Of a DNA stretch of 64,000 nucleotides, positions 47,509 to 57,370 are shown piece after piece. The translations under genes were made by a program, and so were the position numbers. The notes beneath the pieces were generated by a model that did not search any database, was not told the origin of the DNA, and worked only from the letters and a program-made list of their open reading frames with translations. Numbering within the stretch: the first letter of the stretch is position 1; every line of letters starts with the position of its first letter. This DNA is from Mesobacillus jeotgali (GTDB taxonomy: Bacteria; Bacillota; Bacilli; Bacillales; Cytobacillaceae), in contig NZ_FVZC01000006.1 of NCBI RefSeq assembly GCF_900166585.1, forward strand, positions 1 to 64,000, given 5' to 3'.

Positions 47509-48981
47509 TTGAATACTAATACAATTAAAGAACAATGGTTTGCCAACGTGAAGGGGGACATCCTTTCGGGTATTGTCGTTGCGCTTGCTTTGATTCCGGA
47601 AGCGATCGCTTTTTCGATTATTGCTGGTGTTGATCCAATGGTAGGGCTTTACGCCTCATTCGCTATTGCTGTGACAATCGCGTTCGTGGGCGGACGCCCT
47701 GGAATGATTTCAGCAGCGACTGGTGCAATGGCACTGGTGATGGTGACACTTGTTGCGGACCATGGATTGCAATATTTAATGGCAGCTACGATTTTGACAG
47801 GAATCCTGCAGATTCTGTTCGGTGCGTTAAAATTAGCGCGCTTCATGAAGTTCATTCCGCGTTCCGTCATGATTGGATTCGTGAATGCACTGGCCATCTT
47901 AATTTTTATGGCGCAGCTTGAACAGTTTGTTGATGCTACATGGGTCATGTATGCAATGGTAGCGGGGGCGCTTGGAATCATTTATCTTTTCCCGCGCCTC
48001 ACCAAAGCAGTTCCGTCACCGCTTGTGGCGATTATTGTGATTACCGTAATTGCTCTAATGACAAAAAGTGATGTCAGAACTGTTGGGGACATGGGGAATC
48101 TTACGGCTGCATTACCTTCTTTCCTGATTCCTGATGTGCCATTCAATCTCGAAACGTTAAAGATCATTTTCCCATATTCATTGGCTTTGTCGATTGTCGG
48201 CTTGCTTGAATCTTTGCTGACTGCATCAATTGTCGATGATATAACGGATACTTCAAGTGATAAAAATAGAGAAAGCCGCGGCCAGGGAATTGCGAATATC
48301 GTTGCTGGATTGTTCGGCGGCATGGCAGGCTGCGCCATGATCGGCCAGTCTGTCATCAATGTGAAATCTGGCGGCAGGGGCAGATTGTCAGCTTTCGTAG
48401 CTGGTACATTCCTGATGTTTCTGATAATAGTTTTAGGGAATATCGTGGTGCAAATTCCCATGGCAGCCCTGGTCGGTGTCATGATCATGGTTTCAATTGG
48501 AACATTCGACTGGTCGTCGATCAAAGGCATGGCAAAGACTCCCGTTACAGATTCAATCGTAATGGTTGTCACAACGGTTACGACTGTGTTCACCCATGAC
48601 CTGTCAAAAGGTGTATTTGCCGGTATTCTCCTAAGTGCCATTTTCTTCGTAGCGAAGATTTCAAAGGTGAAGGTCACTTCCACCTTAGATGTGGCTATGG
48701 AACGCCGCACATATTTTATAACAGGACAAGTATTCTTCGCCTCTGTCACTGACTTGATTGAAGCATTCGATTTGAGAGAAACTGTAAAAGAAGTCGTGAT
48801 TGATCTGACACATGCCCATGTTTGGGACGACTCAGCCGTTGCAGCAATTGATAGAATCGTCATCAAGTTGAGGGAGAACGGTACGTTCGTCCGTTTGCAA
48901 GGCTTGAATGAGCCAAGTTCTCATTTGATCGACAAACTGGCGGTTCACAAACAGGAAGGCGCAAAACTTTCAGGACACTAA
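47509..48981 (+). CDS. SulP-family anion transporter with STAS domain
   Basis: Sulfate- or bicarbonate-type anion transporter of 490 residues. About 11-12 helices follow the SulP pattern ([61 protein letters not shown]). The C-terminal STAS domain starts near residue 395 ([13 protein letters not shown]...[23 protein letters not shown]). TTG 47509 lies after AAGGGGTG. A decayed UspA gene follows, a pairing often seen for SulP transporters. Confidence 0.9.
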   Translation: MNTNTIKEQWFANVKGDILSGIVVALALIPEAIAFSIIAGVDPMVGLYASFAIAVTIAFVGGRPGMISAATGAMALVMVTLVADHGLQYLMAATILTGILQILFGALKLARFMKFIPRSVMIGFVNALAILIFMAQLEQFVDATWVMYAMVAGALGIIYLFPRLTKAVPSPLVAIIVITVIALMTKSDVRTVGDMGNLTAALPSFLIPDVPFNLETLKIIFPYSLALSIVGLLESLLTASIVDDITDTSSDKNRESRGQGIANIVAGLFGGMAGCAMIGQSVINVKSGGRGRLSAFVAGTFLMFLIIVLGNIVVQIPMAALVGVMIMVSIGTFDWSSIKGMAKTPVTDSIVMVVTTVTTVFTHDLSKGVFAGILLSAIFFVAKISKVKVTSTLDVAMERRTYFITGQVFFASVTDLIEAFDLRETVKEVVIDLTHAHVWDDSAVAAIDRIVIKLRENGTFVRLQGLNEPSSHLIDKLAVHKQEGAKLSGH

Positions 48982-48988
48982 AAATATT

Positions 48989-49030
48989 TTAAAGAAAGCA
49001 CGTTGATGAATCAGCGTGCTTTCTTTAAAT
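48989..49030 (+). terminator. Terminator of the SulP gene
   Basis: TTTAAAGAAAGCACG pairs with CGTGCTTTCTTTAAA across a short loop. The A/T flanks make it usable in both directions. Confidence 0.8.
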
Positions 49031-49038
49031 GTTAAATA

Positions 49039-49470
49039 ATGGACGTTAAACTCAGGAGGAATGGCATTTTCAAAAAAACATGCTCGCTTCCAATGGTTCC
49101 GGGCATTCAGTCCGGGCAGGAAGAAAAGGCAGCAGAATTGGCCAAGCTTAGTAGTGATTGTGAAATAACTGTGTTTTATGTTATTGATGGGCAGACATTC
49201 AGGCAAGATGTTCTTCATAATCCAGATAGAGATGTAGTCGAGGAAAAAGAAAAGCAAGACATCAGCCGGTGACAAGCATGCTAGAAGAGGAAGGTTTGCT
49301 TCAAGTCTGTAAAGTTACTTGGTGAGCCAGGACTATCGATTGTTGACTATGCCAATAATAATGCATTCGATGTCGTTGTTGTTGGCAGTGTGGCCTGCAG
49401 GAAATTTTCCTCGAAAGCGTCAGCCAAAGCCGCAAAACGTGTAAAAGCACCTGTTTTGATCGTGAAATAA
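49039..49470 (+). pseudogene. Decayed universal stress protein (UspA) gene
   Basis: Pieces of a UspA protein occur in order but in different frames. LPMVPGIQSGQEEKAAELAKLSSDCEITVFYVID lies in frame 1 (49039 onward), MLEEEGLLQVCKV in a second frame near 49279-49317, and GEPGLSIVDYANNNAFDVVVVGS...AKAAKRVKAPVLIVK in a third frame to the stop at 49470. The loop between VVGS and the C-terminal helix is also shortened. At least two frameshifts and one deletion make it a pseudogene. It follows a SulP transporter, as intact UspA genes often do. Confidence 0.85.
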
Positions 49471-49478
49471 CCAGCGTT

Positions 49479-49506
49479 CAGGAAAAACCTGAGCGTTTTT
49501 TCATGT
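49479..49506 (+). terminator. Terminator after the UspA remnant
   Basis: GCGTTCAGG pairs with CCTGAGCG, followed by TTTTTTCATG. Confidence 0.75.
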
Positions 49507-49572
49507 TTTTTGGTGCTTTTGCCAAACCTTTCATTAACATAACAGAAGATTATTAAGTGTGATCCATTTAAT

Positions 49573-49645
49573 ATAGCGAGAATTTCATTTTTACAGCGGG
49601 AATCAGCTTTTTATAGCGAACTTTTCATTTTTATAGCGAATTGGA
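49573..49645. repeat. 20-bp tandem repeat, 3.5 copies
   Basis: ATAGCGA or ACAGCGG boxes start at 49573, 49593, 49613 and 49633, exactly 20 bp apart, each followed by a T-rich part such as CTTTTCATTTTT. The remaining 49646-49900 holds no recognised feature apart from short A/T tracts. Confidence 0.75.
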
Positions 49646-49917
49646 ATTATCAATGATTTTTTCCAGTTTAAGCGTCGGAAATCCCGGCCTCGCCCGTTAA
49701 TTTCAATCTACAAAGAAAAAAGCCTTTTAGTAAGTTGGTTATTTATACATTTACTTGTGCTGTATGGTGTTTGATCATTCACGGAATTATCAACCTATTC
49801 ATATGGTATAATAGGCGCTTTCATCAGGAATGAATGTCTGTTGGAATTTTTATCATCCCCGCAGGTTTCATGCATGTAAAACAGGAAATAGTATAGCTGG
49901 AGAGTAAATATTAAATA

Positions 49918-49947
49918 TTGATAACAATTCCTTAATTAAAATATAAA
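49918..49947 (+). promoter_or_regulatory. Probable promoter of ddl
   Basis: TTGATA (49918-49923), 18-base spacer, TATAAA (49942-49947), about 47 bases before the ddl start. Confidence 0.5.
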
Positions 49948-49993
49948 GTGGTAAAATAATAAGCGGATTGAATTTTATTGGAGGTCTATTTTT

Positions 49994-51076
49994 ATGAAGA
50001 CAAGAATAGGGCTGCTGTATGGCGGCAAATCGGCTGAACATAAAGTGTCGATGCAGACTGCATTGGCTGTGACAAAGGCATTGGATTTTGAAAACTATGA
50101 GATCTATCCTATATACATAACGGAGGAAGGGGAGTGGGTCAAGGGTCCACAGCTGAACGCACCTGCGGAGAACGTCAAGCAGCTGGAATTTGCGGATAAC
50201 TCGAACCTTCCGACGCCTTCGTTTACACCTGCATTATTCCAGGCGGGCGGAGGGAACGACAGCAAAACACTTGATGTCATCTTCCCATTGCTTCATGGGC
50301 CGAACGGTGAGGACGGGACTGTTCAGGGGCTGCTTGAATTATTGAACCTGCCGTATGTCGGAAATGGCGTTCTTGCCTCATCGGCAGGAATGGATAAAAT
50401 CGTTATGAAGAATATTTTCGCACAGGCTGGTCTGCCTCAGGTTGATTATGTGTCCGCCCTTCGCAGTGAATGGGAAAAGGACACCGAAAAAATATATGGT
50501 CTTGTTGAAGAAAGACTTGGTTATCCGTGCTTTGTAAAACCTGCAAACCTGGGCTCCAGCGTGGGTATCAGCAAGGCATCCAACAAGCAGGAACTTGAAG
50601 AGGCATTTAAAGAGGCGTTCCAATTTGATCGTAAAATCATCGTCGAACAGGGTGTCGTCGCTAGAGAAATCGAAATCGGTGTACTTGGTAACGATGAACC
50701 TGAATGCTCGGTAGTTGGTGAAATCGTGCCTAAGAAGGATTTCTATGACTATAAAGCGAAGTACGAAGATGGCGATACGGCGATGATCATCCCGGCTGAA
50801 ATTACGGAGCAGCAATATGCTGACCTGAAGGAAATGGCCATAACCGCATTCAAGGCACTTGATTGCTCAGGCCTTGTCCGTGCCGACTTTTTCTTGACGA
50901 AAGATGGCCAGCTGCTTATTAATGAAGTCAACACAATGCCTGGCTTTACGCCTTTCAGCATGTTCCCGCTGCTATGGAAGCATACGGGCGTCGAATATCC
51001 GCAGTTAATCGAAAAACTGGTGAACCTCGGAATCGAACGACACGCTGAAAAGCAGAAGATCAAATATACCTTTTAA
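49994..51076 (+). CDS. ddl: D-alanine-D-alanine ligase
   Basis: Joins two D-Ala for the peptidoglycan stem peptide. The 360 residues show the ATP-grasp layout: [16 protein letters not shown] at the N-terminus, [38 protein letters not shown] and the metal site [18 protein letters not shown]. The form SAEHKVS is the normal D-Ala-D-Ala type; D-Lac or D-Ser specificity is not suggested. GGAGG precedes the ATG. The next gene is murF, which uses the product. Confidence 0.96.
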   Translation: MKTRIGLLYGGKSAEHKVSMQTALAVTKALDFENYEIYPIYITEEGEWVKGPQLNAPAENVKQLEFADNSNLPTPSFTPALFQAGGGNDSKTLDVIFPLLHGPNGEDGTVQGLLELLNLPYVGNGVLASSAGMDKIVMKNIFAQAGLPQVDYVSALRSEWEKDTEKIYGLVEERLGYPCFVKPANLGSSVGISKASNKQELEEAFKEAFQFDRKIIVEQGVVAREIEIGVLGNDEPECSVVGEIVPKKDFYDYKAKYEDGDTAMIIPAEITEQQYADLKEMAITAFKALDCSGLVRADFFLTKDGQLLINEVNTMPGFTPFSMFPLLWKHTGVEYPQLIEKLVNLGIERHAEKQKIKYTF

Positions 51077-51093
51077 CCTATAATCATCCAGGG

Positions 51094-51130
51094 TGACACG
51101 GCAGCCAGAGGCAAGGCCGTGTTCCTTTAT
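51094..51130 (+). terminator. Possible terminator of ddl
   Basis: CACGGC pairs with GCCGTG over a 13-base loop, followed by TTCCTTTATTT. If it works, murF needs its own promoter in 51130-51290. Confidence 0.55.
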
Positions 51131-51167
51131 TTAAGGATAAGGAAGTATAAATTTTTATTTGGAGAAT

Positions 51168-51277
51168 TGTCTAGCTCCAGCGCCTGGTCCATCACGGTCC
51201 GCCCAATGAAGTTAAGACCACTTCACTGGTCCGCGTTCGTGCGCTTGTCGGTGCTGACCAAGGCGCTTGCGCTTTCT
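51168..51277. repeat. Dispersed Bacillaceae palindromic repeat element
   Basis: The block starts TGTCTAGCTCCAGCGCCTGG and ends GACCAAGGCGCTTGCGCTTT, whose arms are complementary (AGCGCC-TGGTC / GACCA-AGGCGCT). This TCTAGCTCCAGCGCC...GGCGCTTGCGCTTTT pattern is one I know from many Bacillus and relatives as a short interspersed repeat of unknown function. It sits about 20 bases before murF, so it forms the murF leader. Only one copy is in this window. Confidence 0.75.
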
Positions 51278-51296
51278 AACAGGAGGATATAATACT

Positions 51297-52676
51297 ATGA
51301 TCCAAAAAACTCTATCACAAATCGCTCAAATGGCGGGCGGCCTGAATGATATCAGCAAATTTGCCGATGTCGAAGTCAAAGGAGTTTCCATTGACACTCG
51401 TAAAATTGAAGCTGGCAATTTATTTGTTCCCTTTAAAGGTGTGCGCACAGATGGACATAAATTCGTAGCAGAGGCCATCCAGAATGGCGGAGCTTCTGCT
51501 GCCCTCTGGCAACAGGATGTACCAAATCCGCCGGAGGATTTGCCGGTTATCATCGTCGAAGATACAACGACTGCCCTCCAGGAGCTGGCAAGAAGCTACC
51601 GTAATTCGTTGGATATCAAGGTTGTCGGCATCACCGGCAGCAATGGAAAAACAACGACAAAGGACATGACAGCAAATCTGCTTGCCCAAAAATACAAGGT
51701 TCAAAAAACTGAGGGGAACTTCAATAACCATCTTGGACTTCCGCTTACACTTCTGCGTCTCCAAGAAGATACAGAAGTTGCCGTGCTTGAAATGGGCATG
51801 AGCAGCAAAGGTGAGATTGAGTTTTTAACAAAACTGGGCCGTCCGGATGCTGTGATCATCACAAATATCGGAGAATCTCACTTGCTTGACCTTGGTTCAA
51901 GGGAAGCGATTGCAGATGCGAAGCTGGAAATCATCAGCGGACTCCAGGAAAACGGACTGATCATTTTTCACGGAGATGAGCCGCTATTGCAGGAGAGGCT
52001 GCAGGATTACAAAGGAAATGGTGTCCTGAAAACCTTCGGCGCGAGCCAGGATAATGATTTGTATCCTGTAAAAATCGAACCGATGGAAAATGGCAACAAA
52101 TTCACCACGAATATCGGCAGTGAAACTTATTATTTGCCGGTCCTTGGAAACCATAATATCCTGAATGCGCTGGCAGCCATGCTGGCAGCTGAATTTTTGG
52201 GCGTACCTTTTAATAAAATGAACGACGGTTTCGCAACCTTGAAGCTGACAAATATGAGGATGGAACTATCAGAGGGTGCCCATGGCGAAAAGATCATTAA
52301 CGACGCCTACAACGCAAGTCCGACATCGATGAATGCGGCAATCGATCTTGTTGCCAATCTGTCAGGGTATAGCAGAAAAATCCTCGTCCTCGGTGACATG
52401 CTCGAGCTTGGGCCACTGGAGGAAGAGTACCATTACAAAGTAGGCACTTCACTCGATGCAGCTAAAATTGACTACGTGTTCACATACGGCAAGCTGAGCG
52501 AGTCAATAGCCAAAGGCGCAAAAGAAGTCCTTGGCGAAAACAGGGCATTTGCTTTCCAGGATAAACAGCAATTGAGCGATGAACTGAAAAAACACGTAAC
52601 GGATGAAACAATCGTCCTTGTAAAAGCTTCACGGGGCATGGCACTTGAAGAAGTCGTGCAGGCCTTGCAGAAGTAA
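51297..52676 (+). CDS. murF: UDP-MurNAc-tripeptide:D-Ala-D-Ala ligase
   Basis: Adds D-Ala-D-Ala to the UDP-MurNAc-tripeptide. The 459 residues have the Mur ligase order: N-terminal substrate domain, ATP loop GITGSNGKTTTKDM, EMGMSSKGEIEFLTKLGRPDAVIITNIGESHL, central NHNILNALAAMLAAEF and C-terminal DAYNASPTSMNAAID. ATG 51297 lies after AGGAGG; an in-frame start at 51267 lies within the repeat element and is rejected. Follows ddl, a common pairing. Confidence 0.96.
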   Translation: MIQKTLSQIAQMAGGLNDISKFADVEVKGVSIDTRKIEAGNLFVPFKGVRTDGHKFVAEAIQNGGASAALWQQDVPNPPEDLPVIIVEDTTTALQELARSYRNSLDIKVVGITGSNGKTTTKDMTANLLAQKYKVQKTEGNFNNHLGLPLTLLRLQEDTEVAVLEMGMSSKGEIEFLTKLGRPDAVIITNIGESHLLDLGSREAIADAKLEIISGLQENGLIIFHGDEPLLQERLQDYKGNGVLKTFGASQDNDLYPVKIEPMENGNKFTTNIGSETYYLPVLGNHNILNALAAMLAAEFLGVPFNKMNDGFATLKLTNMRMELSEGAHGEKIINDAYNASPTSMNAAIDLVANLSGYSRKILVLGDMLELGPLEEEYHYKVGTSLDAAKIDYVFTYGKLSESIAKGAKEVLGENRAFAFQDKQQLSDELKKHVTDETIVLVKASRGMALEEVVQALQK

Positions 52677-52685
52677 TGATCGTCG

Positions 52686-52719
52686 AAAAGATGTCCATTC
52701 ATCAGGACATCTTTTTGGT
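52686..52719 (+). terminator. Terminator of murF
   Basis: AAAAGATGTCC pairs with GGACATCTTTTT around a 7-base loop. Confidence 0.88.
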
Positions 52720-52823
52720 GTTTTTGCCGTTAATTTTACAAAAGGCTTTATCGAGGAAATTCTGGGTTAAATGATTTAAAATGGGGAAAGATTAAATACG
52801 AGAAAAACTAATGGGTGATGGTT

Positions 52824-53534
52824 ATGATAGGTTGTCTGTTAATCCATGGATTTACCGGTGCTCCTTATGAAGTTGAGCCTTTAGCCCAGTCACTTAAAGC
52901 AAGAACCGACTGGAAAATAGTTGTTCCTACCCTTCCTGGACATGGCGACGAGCTCAGTTTGAAGGGAATCAAGCATAACGAATGGATCAACCATGCTGAA
53001 AAAGAACTGAAGGCTCTTTTGACTGAGTGTGACACCGTATATGTGGTTGGGTTTTCGATGGGCGGTCTGATTGCCAGTTATCTTGCCTCAACCTATCCGG
53101 TCGAAAAACTAGTCCTGCTTAGTGCTGCTGCCTATTACGTTAATCCAAAGCAGCTTGCCTCCGACATCAGGGAAATGATGAGGGATACAGTAAAAGGGAA
53201 ATTGAAGGAAAATGAGTTATTCAGGCGTTATACAAGAAAAATCAAAGAAACACCCATGACCGCTACCTTGCAGTTTCGCAGGCTTGTGAGCAAAATCAAG
53301 CCTATTCTCAACGATGTGAAGGTGCCTACCTTAATCGCCCAGGGCGAAAGTGACGGCATTGTCCCCCCGAAAAGCGCCCATTACTTATATGAAAATATTG
53401 GCGCGGAAGAAAAACGGCTGGTTTTTTATAAGAACTCCAAACATCTGATTTGCCACTGTGATGAAAAGGAACACTTATTTAACGAGGTATATGATTTTTT
53501 GACTTCCAGACCAAGAGAGGGAATTAGCAGCTGA
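52824..53534 (+). CDS. Carboxylesterase / alpha-beta hydrolase (Est30-like)
   Basis: Cytosolic serine esterase of 236 residues. It begins MIGCLLIHGFTGAPYEVEPLA and has the nucleophile elbow GFSMGG, the acid in QGESDGIVPP and the catalytic His in SKHLICHCDEK. This is the small monoacylglycerol-lipase/Est30 group common in bacilli; the natural substrate is unknown. I chose ATG 52824, seven bases after GGGTG; two earlier in-frame starts (52815, 52818) are too close to it. Confidence 0.87.
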   Translation: MIGCLLIHGFTGAPYEVEPLAQSLKARTDWKIVVPTLPGHGDELSLKGIKHNEWINHAEKELKALLTECDTVYVVGFSMGGLIASYLASTYPVEKLVLLSAAAYYVNPKQLASDIREMMRDTVKGKLKENELFRRYTRKIKETPMTATLQFRRLVSKIKPILNDVKVPTLIAQGESDGIVPPKSAHYLYENIGAEEKRLVFYKNSKHLICHCDEKEHLFNEVYDFLTSRPREGISS

Positions 53535-53616
53535 GGATTTGCCTCGAAAATTGCTTTTCCTGCCTAAAGATGGTATCATGAATATTGAGTGTCTAACTGA
53601 GAAAATCCTTTAAGCG

Positions 53617-53650
53617 GACATACTCCCGTGCTGGAGAATGTCTTTTTTTG
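53617..53650 (+). terminator. Terminator after the esterase
   Basis: GACATACTCC pairs with GGAGAATGTC (one A-A mismatch), followed by TTTTTTTG. The rest of 53651-53862 is the long leader of the next gene; I see no clear promoter or RNA element in it. Confidence 0.75.
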
Positions 53651-53862
53651 CTAATATTTCAGGTTCTGTGCTTCAGCATCCGCAAGCGACTGCTGATTCA
53701 GCCCTGCTTAAAACACAAGGTGCTAACACCTATTTGCCGTAAAGGTACAATAAACTAACCAGAATCAGAAATGATTTGGATCCTTAAACAGCCACTTAAA
53801 TAAACGAAGCATCGGAAGAACCGGTGCGGGATAAATGTGAACATAAAGGAGAATGAGCAAAG

Positions 53863-55335
53863 TTGACAATGTTCCAAGACATGGGCATTAGCCCCGCAAC
53901 ATTAAAAGCTGTAAAGAATATGGGTTTTGAGGAAGCAACTCCAATTCAGGCAGAGACGATTCCAATCAGCCTTCAGAATAAAGACGTGATCGGCCAGGCG
54001 CAGACAGGTACTGGCAAGACTGCTGCTTTCGGTATTCCTCTAGTGGAAAAAATCAAGAAAGAAAACCATAATATTCAGGGAATCATCATCGCGCCAACTC
54101 GTGAATTGGCAATCCAGGTTTCCGAGGAATTATATAAAATTGGTGCTGGCAAAAGAGTGGGTGTACTTGCTATCTACGGCGGCCAGGACATCAACCGACA
54201 GATTCGCGCACTGAAAAAAGGTCCGCATATCATTGTCGGAACACCAGGACGTCTGCTTGACCACATTAACAGAAAGACAATCCGTCTGGATAATGTTGAA
54301 ACAGTCATCCTTGACGAAGCAGATGAAATGCTGAACATGGGCTTCATCGAAGATATCGAAGCCATCCTTGCGCAAATCCCGAACGAACGCCAGACATTAT
54401 TGTTCTCGGCAACAATGCCTGGACCGATTCGCAAGATCGCTGAGCGCTTCATGAAGGACCCTGAAGTTGTTAAAGTCAAAGCGAAGGAAATGACTGTTCC
54501 TTTGATTGAGCAATTCTATGTTGAAGTTCAGGAAAAGAACAAGTTCGACGTTCTTACACGTCTTCTTGACATCCAATCTCCAGAATTGGCAATCATCTTC
54601 GGACGCACAAAGCGCCGGGTAGATGAGCTTGCTGAAGCATTGAACCTGCGCGGCTACACTGCTGAAGGAATCCACGGCGACCTTACGCAGGCGAAGCGTA
54701 TGTCTGTTCTAAGAAAATTCAAGGAAGGTTCAATCGACGTGCTTGTTGCGACAGACGTGGCAGCTCGAGGACTTGATATTTCCGGTGTAACGCACGTTTA
54801 CAACTTCGATATCCCGCAGGACCCTGAAAGCTATGTACACCGTATCGGACGTACTGGCCGTGCAGGTAAAGAGGGTATGGCGATTACGTTTGTCACACAT
54901 AGAGAGACTTCTTACCTCCATGTAGTGGAAAAAACGACTAAACGCCGCATGGAAAAAATGGTGGCTCCAACCTTGGACCAGGCGCTTGAAGGCCAGCAAA
55001 GAGCAGTTGTTGAAAAGATTACACAAACAATCGAATCAAACAACCTTCAATACTACCGCCAGGCTGCAGATGAGCTATTAAAAGACCATGATGCTCAAAC
55101 AGTCGTTGCTTCAGTATTGAAAATGCTCACTAAAGAGCCTGATACAACTCCTGTTAAGCTTACTGAGGAAAAGCCTCTTCCAAACAGAAGAGACAAGAAA
55201 CCTCAGGGAGACCGCAAGAGATTCGATAACCGAGGCGACGGCCGTAAGAAACCTTACAAGCCACGTTCTGGCACAAAACGCACAGGCGGCGGCAGCAGAG
55301 AAGGCGGCGGCTACAAATCAAGATCATCACGCTAA
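53863..55335 (+). CDS. cshA: DEAD-box RNA helicase CshA
   Basis: ATP-dependent RNA helicase of cold adaptation, ribosome assembly and the RNA degradosome. The 490 residues carry the Q motif (GFEEATPIQ), motif I AQTGTGKT, motif II DEAD, SAT, RGLDI and [10 protein letters not shown]. The tail after about 430 is basic and Gly/Arg-rich ([27 protein letters not shown]..., [15 protein letters not shown]), typical of CshA. The TTG at 53863 gives [10 protein letters not shown] like B. subtilis CshA; AAAGGAG lies upstream with somewhat long spacing. Confidence 0.94.
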   Translation: MTMFQDMGISPATLKAVKNMGFEEATPIQAETIPISLQNKDVIGQAQTGTGKTAAFGIPLVEKIKKENHNIQGIIIAPTRELAIQVSEELYKIGAGKRVGVLAIYGGQDINRQIRALKKGPHIIVGTPGRLLDHINRKTIRLDNVETVILDEADEMLNMGFIEDIEAILAQIPNERQTLLFSATMPGPIRKIAERFMKDPEVVKVKAKEMTVPLIEQFYVEVQEKNKFDVLTRLLDIQSPELAIIFGRTKRRVDELAEALNLRGYTAEGIHGDLTQAKRMSVLRKFKEGSIDVLVATDVAARGLDISGVTHVYNFDIPQDPESYVHRIGRTGRAGKEGMAITFVTHRETSYLHVVEKTTKRRMEKMVAPTLDQALEGQQRAVVEKITQTIESNNLQYYRQAADELLKDHDAQTVVASVLKMLTKEPDTTPVKLTEEKPLPNRRDKKPQGDRKRFDNRGDGRKKPYKPRSGTKRTGGGSREGGGYKSRSSR

Positions 55336-55344
55336 ATTAAAGGC

Positions 55345-55383
55345 AAAATCCCCGGATGTTAAATACAGCCGGGGATTTTTTTC
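55345..55383 (+). terminator. Terminator of cshA
   Basis: AAATCCCCGG pairs with CCGGGGATTT, followed by TTTTTC. Confidence 0.88.
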
Positions 55384-55527
55384 TTTACTGATTTTAGTTA
55401 GGTGTTCATTTTGGTGGATATCTACCGCCTTTTTATGAAGAATTGGTGAATTTGGAATAATTTGCCGCCTGCATATTGGGTTATACGTACCGAAACTGAG
55501 CTTAGTTTTTCATGTAGGATTACTTTA

Positions 55528-55655
55528 TTGACCACATTTTAGAATATATCAATCACTTTTTGAGATTTATCCACCACATTTTGAATTATATCGACCACTA
55601 TTCGAGCTATATCGACCACATTTCCAAATATATCGACCAACCTTTAATTCAGCCG
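55528..55655. repeat. 21-bp tandem repeat, 6 copies
   Basis: TTGACCAC, TCAATCAC, TCCACCAC, TCGACCAC, TCGACCAC and TCGACCAA start at 55528, 55549, 55570, 55591, 55612 and 55633, exactly 21 bp apart. The intervening 13 bases are AT-rich (ATTTTNNAATATA type). It lies between the cshA terminator and uvsE. No start or ribosome site supports the short frames crossing it. Confidence 0.85.
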
Positions 55656-55782
55656 CTATTATTTTCCGATGTCCTCATGTATAACCTTGTGTGTTTATTA
55701 CACCTTCTTTACCTCAGTCATTTTCCCATTGAAGTTACCTGCAACGGGGCATACTACTATAAAAAGGACAGGGGTGGGACTG

Positions 55783-56748
55783 ATGACGATTGTGAGGCTT
55801 GGCTATGTGGCGATGAGTGAGGAACTGAAAAATGCTTCACCGTCACAGACGATGACATTCAAGCAATTCCAGGGGATTAAGGATCGTGATGCGGCAATTA
55901 ATAAGCTTGAAAGAATCGCGGTTTCCAATCTTGAGAATTGTCTTCGCCTGTTAAGGCACAGCAAGGCGAATGAAATTCATTTTTTTCGGCTTAGCTCCCG
56001 GCTGATTCCGCTTGCCAATCATGAAGAGCTTTCAGATTGGAAGTATATGCGGGCGTTAAAGGAACCATTGAAGGAAATCGCTGACTTTTTACATAAGAAT
56101 CCTATGAGGGTGGATTTCCATCCAGACCATTTTGTCCTGCTGAATACCTTGAAAACGGACACACTTAATAATTCGGTGAAGACGCTGGCGATGCACCGTG
56201 CGCTATTGAAAGGGATGGGGATTGATCCTGAACACCGCTGTGTCCTGCATGTTGGCGGTGTTTATGATGACAGGGAAAAAGCGCTGGAACAATTCATCCA
56301 AAACTGGGGTCTGGTTTCAACGCGGCTACAGAGCATGATCATGTTAGAAAATGATGATACTTCCTTCACGCTGCATGACACACTTTATCTGTGTGAAAAG
56401 CTGGGCATCCCGCTCGTATTTGATTACCACCATCATTTAGCCCATCATGAACATATTAACTGGCAGGAACAATGGGATCGGATTGTCGGAACTTGGGAGC
56501 ACTCAAGTCTGCCGGTGAAGATGCATATATCAAGTCCCCGATCTGAAAAGGATTTTCGCGCCCACAATGAATATGTGGATGCAAATATGTTCATGGAATT
56601 CCTGAATGGCATGAAAGGCTCCATCCCGGAAATCCACTGTATGATTGAAGCGAAAAAGAAAGACCTTGCACTATTCAGGCTGGCTGAAGACTTAAAGCAG
56701 ATGCCGGAAATCGAAATGATTGACGCCAGCAGCTTTCTGCTTCGGTAG
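55783..56748 (+). CDS. uvsE: UV damage repair endonuclease UvsE (UVDE)
   Basis: Metal-dependent endonuclease that nicks 5' of UV photoproducts. The 321 residues fit the UVDE TIM barrel: RLGYVAMSEELKNASPSQTMTF, LENCLRLLRHSKANEIHFFRLSSRLIPLANH, MRVDFHPDHFVLLNT, HVGGVYDDREKAL, LENDDTSFTLHDTL, VFDYHHHLAHH and KMHISSPRSEKDFRAHNEYVD hold the metal ligands. ATG 55783 matches the family N-terminus with GGGGTGGG upstream; the open frame from 55669 runs through the repeat region. Confidence 0.93.
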   Translation: MTIVRLGYVAMSEELKNASPSQTMTFKQFQGIKDRDAAINKLERIAVSNLENCLRLLRHSKANEIHFFRLSSRLIPLANHEELSDWKYMRALKEPLKEIADFLHKNPMRVDFHPDHFVLLNTLKTDTLNNSVKTLAMHRALLKGMGIDPEHRCVLHVGGVYDDREKALEQFIQNWGLVSTRLQSMIMLENDDTSFTLHDTLYLCEKLGIPLVFDYHHHLAHHEHINWQEQWDRIVGTWEHSSLPVKMHISSPRSEKDFRAHNEYVDANMFMEFLNGMKGSIPEIHCMIEAKKKDLALFRLAEDLKQMPEIEMIDASSFLLR

Positions 56749-56887
56749 CCGGCATGATTCCGGCAGTTCCTGGCACTTGTCGAATCCGGCTTACAACATA
56801 TTCCTTCCCAATTTAGTGCCCCCACTGGTGTATAGTTGTTGTATACTTAGGAAGGTGCTATTAATTGGTAAAACGGGAGGATAATTT

Positions 56888-57370
56888 ATGACGATTTCTG
56901 AGCCGCAAAAGCGGATTTCCGAGCGGGCTTTGACTGTCTGGAAAATTACCGCTTGTCTTCACTCCCTGGTGGTGTGGGTATTAGCGGGCGGTTTGATCGC
57001 CATTACGATAATTTTTGACTTGCAAAAGTGGATCATTGGAGCAGCAATTGCTGTTGCAATCATATATAGCTATTTATTCATCTTTTTCTTGCCTAGACTG
57101 CGCTGGAAACGCTGGCGCTATGAAGTAAGGGAACAAGAGATCGAGCTTCAATACGGTGTTTTTATCGTAAAACGGACACTTATCCCTATGATTCGTGTCC
57201 AGCATGTCGATACGCTGCAGGGACCGCTGTTGAGGAAATACCAATTATCAACAGTGACGGTATCAACTGCTGCGACGGTCCATGAAATACCGGCGCTTGA
57301 TATGGAGGAAGCGGAAAGCTTAAGAACATCCATTTCGCGCCTGGCAAGGGTGGCGGATGAAGATGTCTGA
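56888..57370 (+). CDS. ydbS: PH-domain membrane protein YdbS
   Basis: 160 residues with two membrane helices (about 26-46 and 51-73), then a bacterial PH domain (RYEVREQEIELQYGVFIVKRTLIPMIRVQHVDTLQGPLLRKYQLSTVTVSTAA). YdbS and YdbT act together; in B. subtilis they affect resistance to a bacteriocin. GGGAGG precedes the ATG. Its end overlaps ydbT. Confidence 0.88.
   Translation: MTISEPQKRISERALTVWKITACLHSLVVWVLAGGLIAITIIFDLQKWIIGAAIAVAIIYSYLFIFFLPRLRWKRWRYEVREQEIELQYGVFIVKRTLIPMIRVQHVDTLQGPLLRKYQLSTVTVSTAATVHEIPALDMEEAESLRTSISRLARVADEDV

Noticed and set aside
47982..48866. 294-codon frame antisense to the SulP gene
   Set aside because: Shadow of the transporter coding sequence, rich in Thr and Ile from reverse-read hydrophobic codons.
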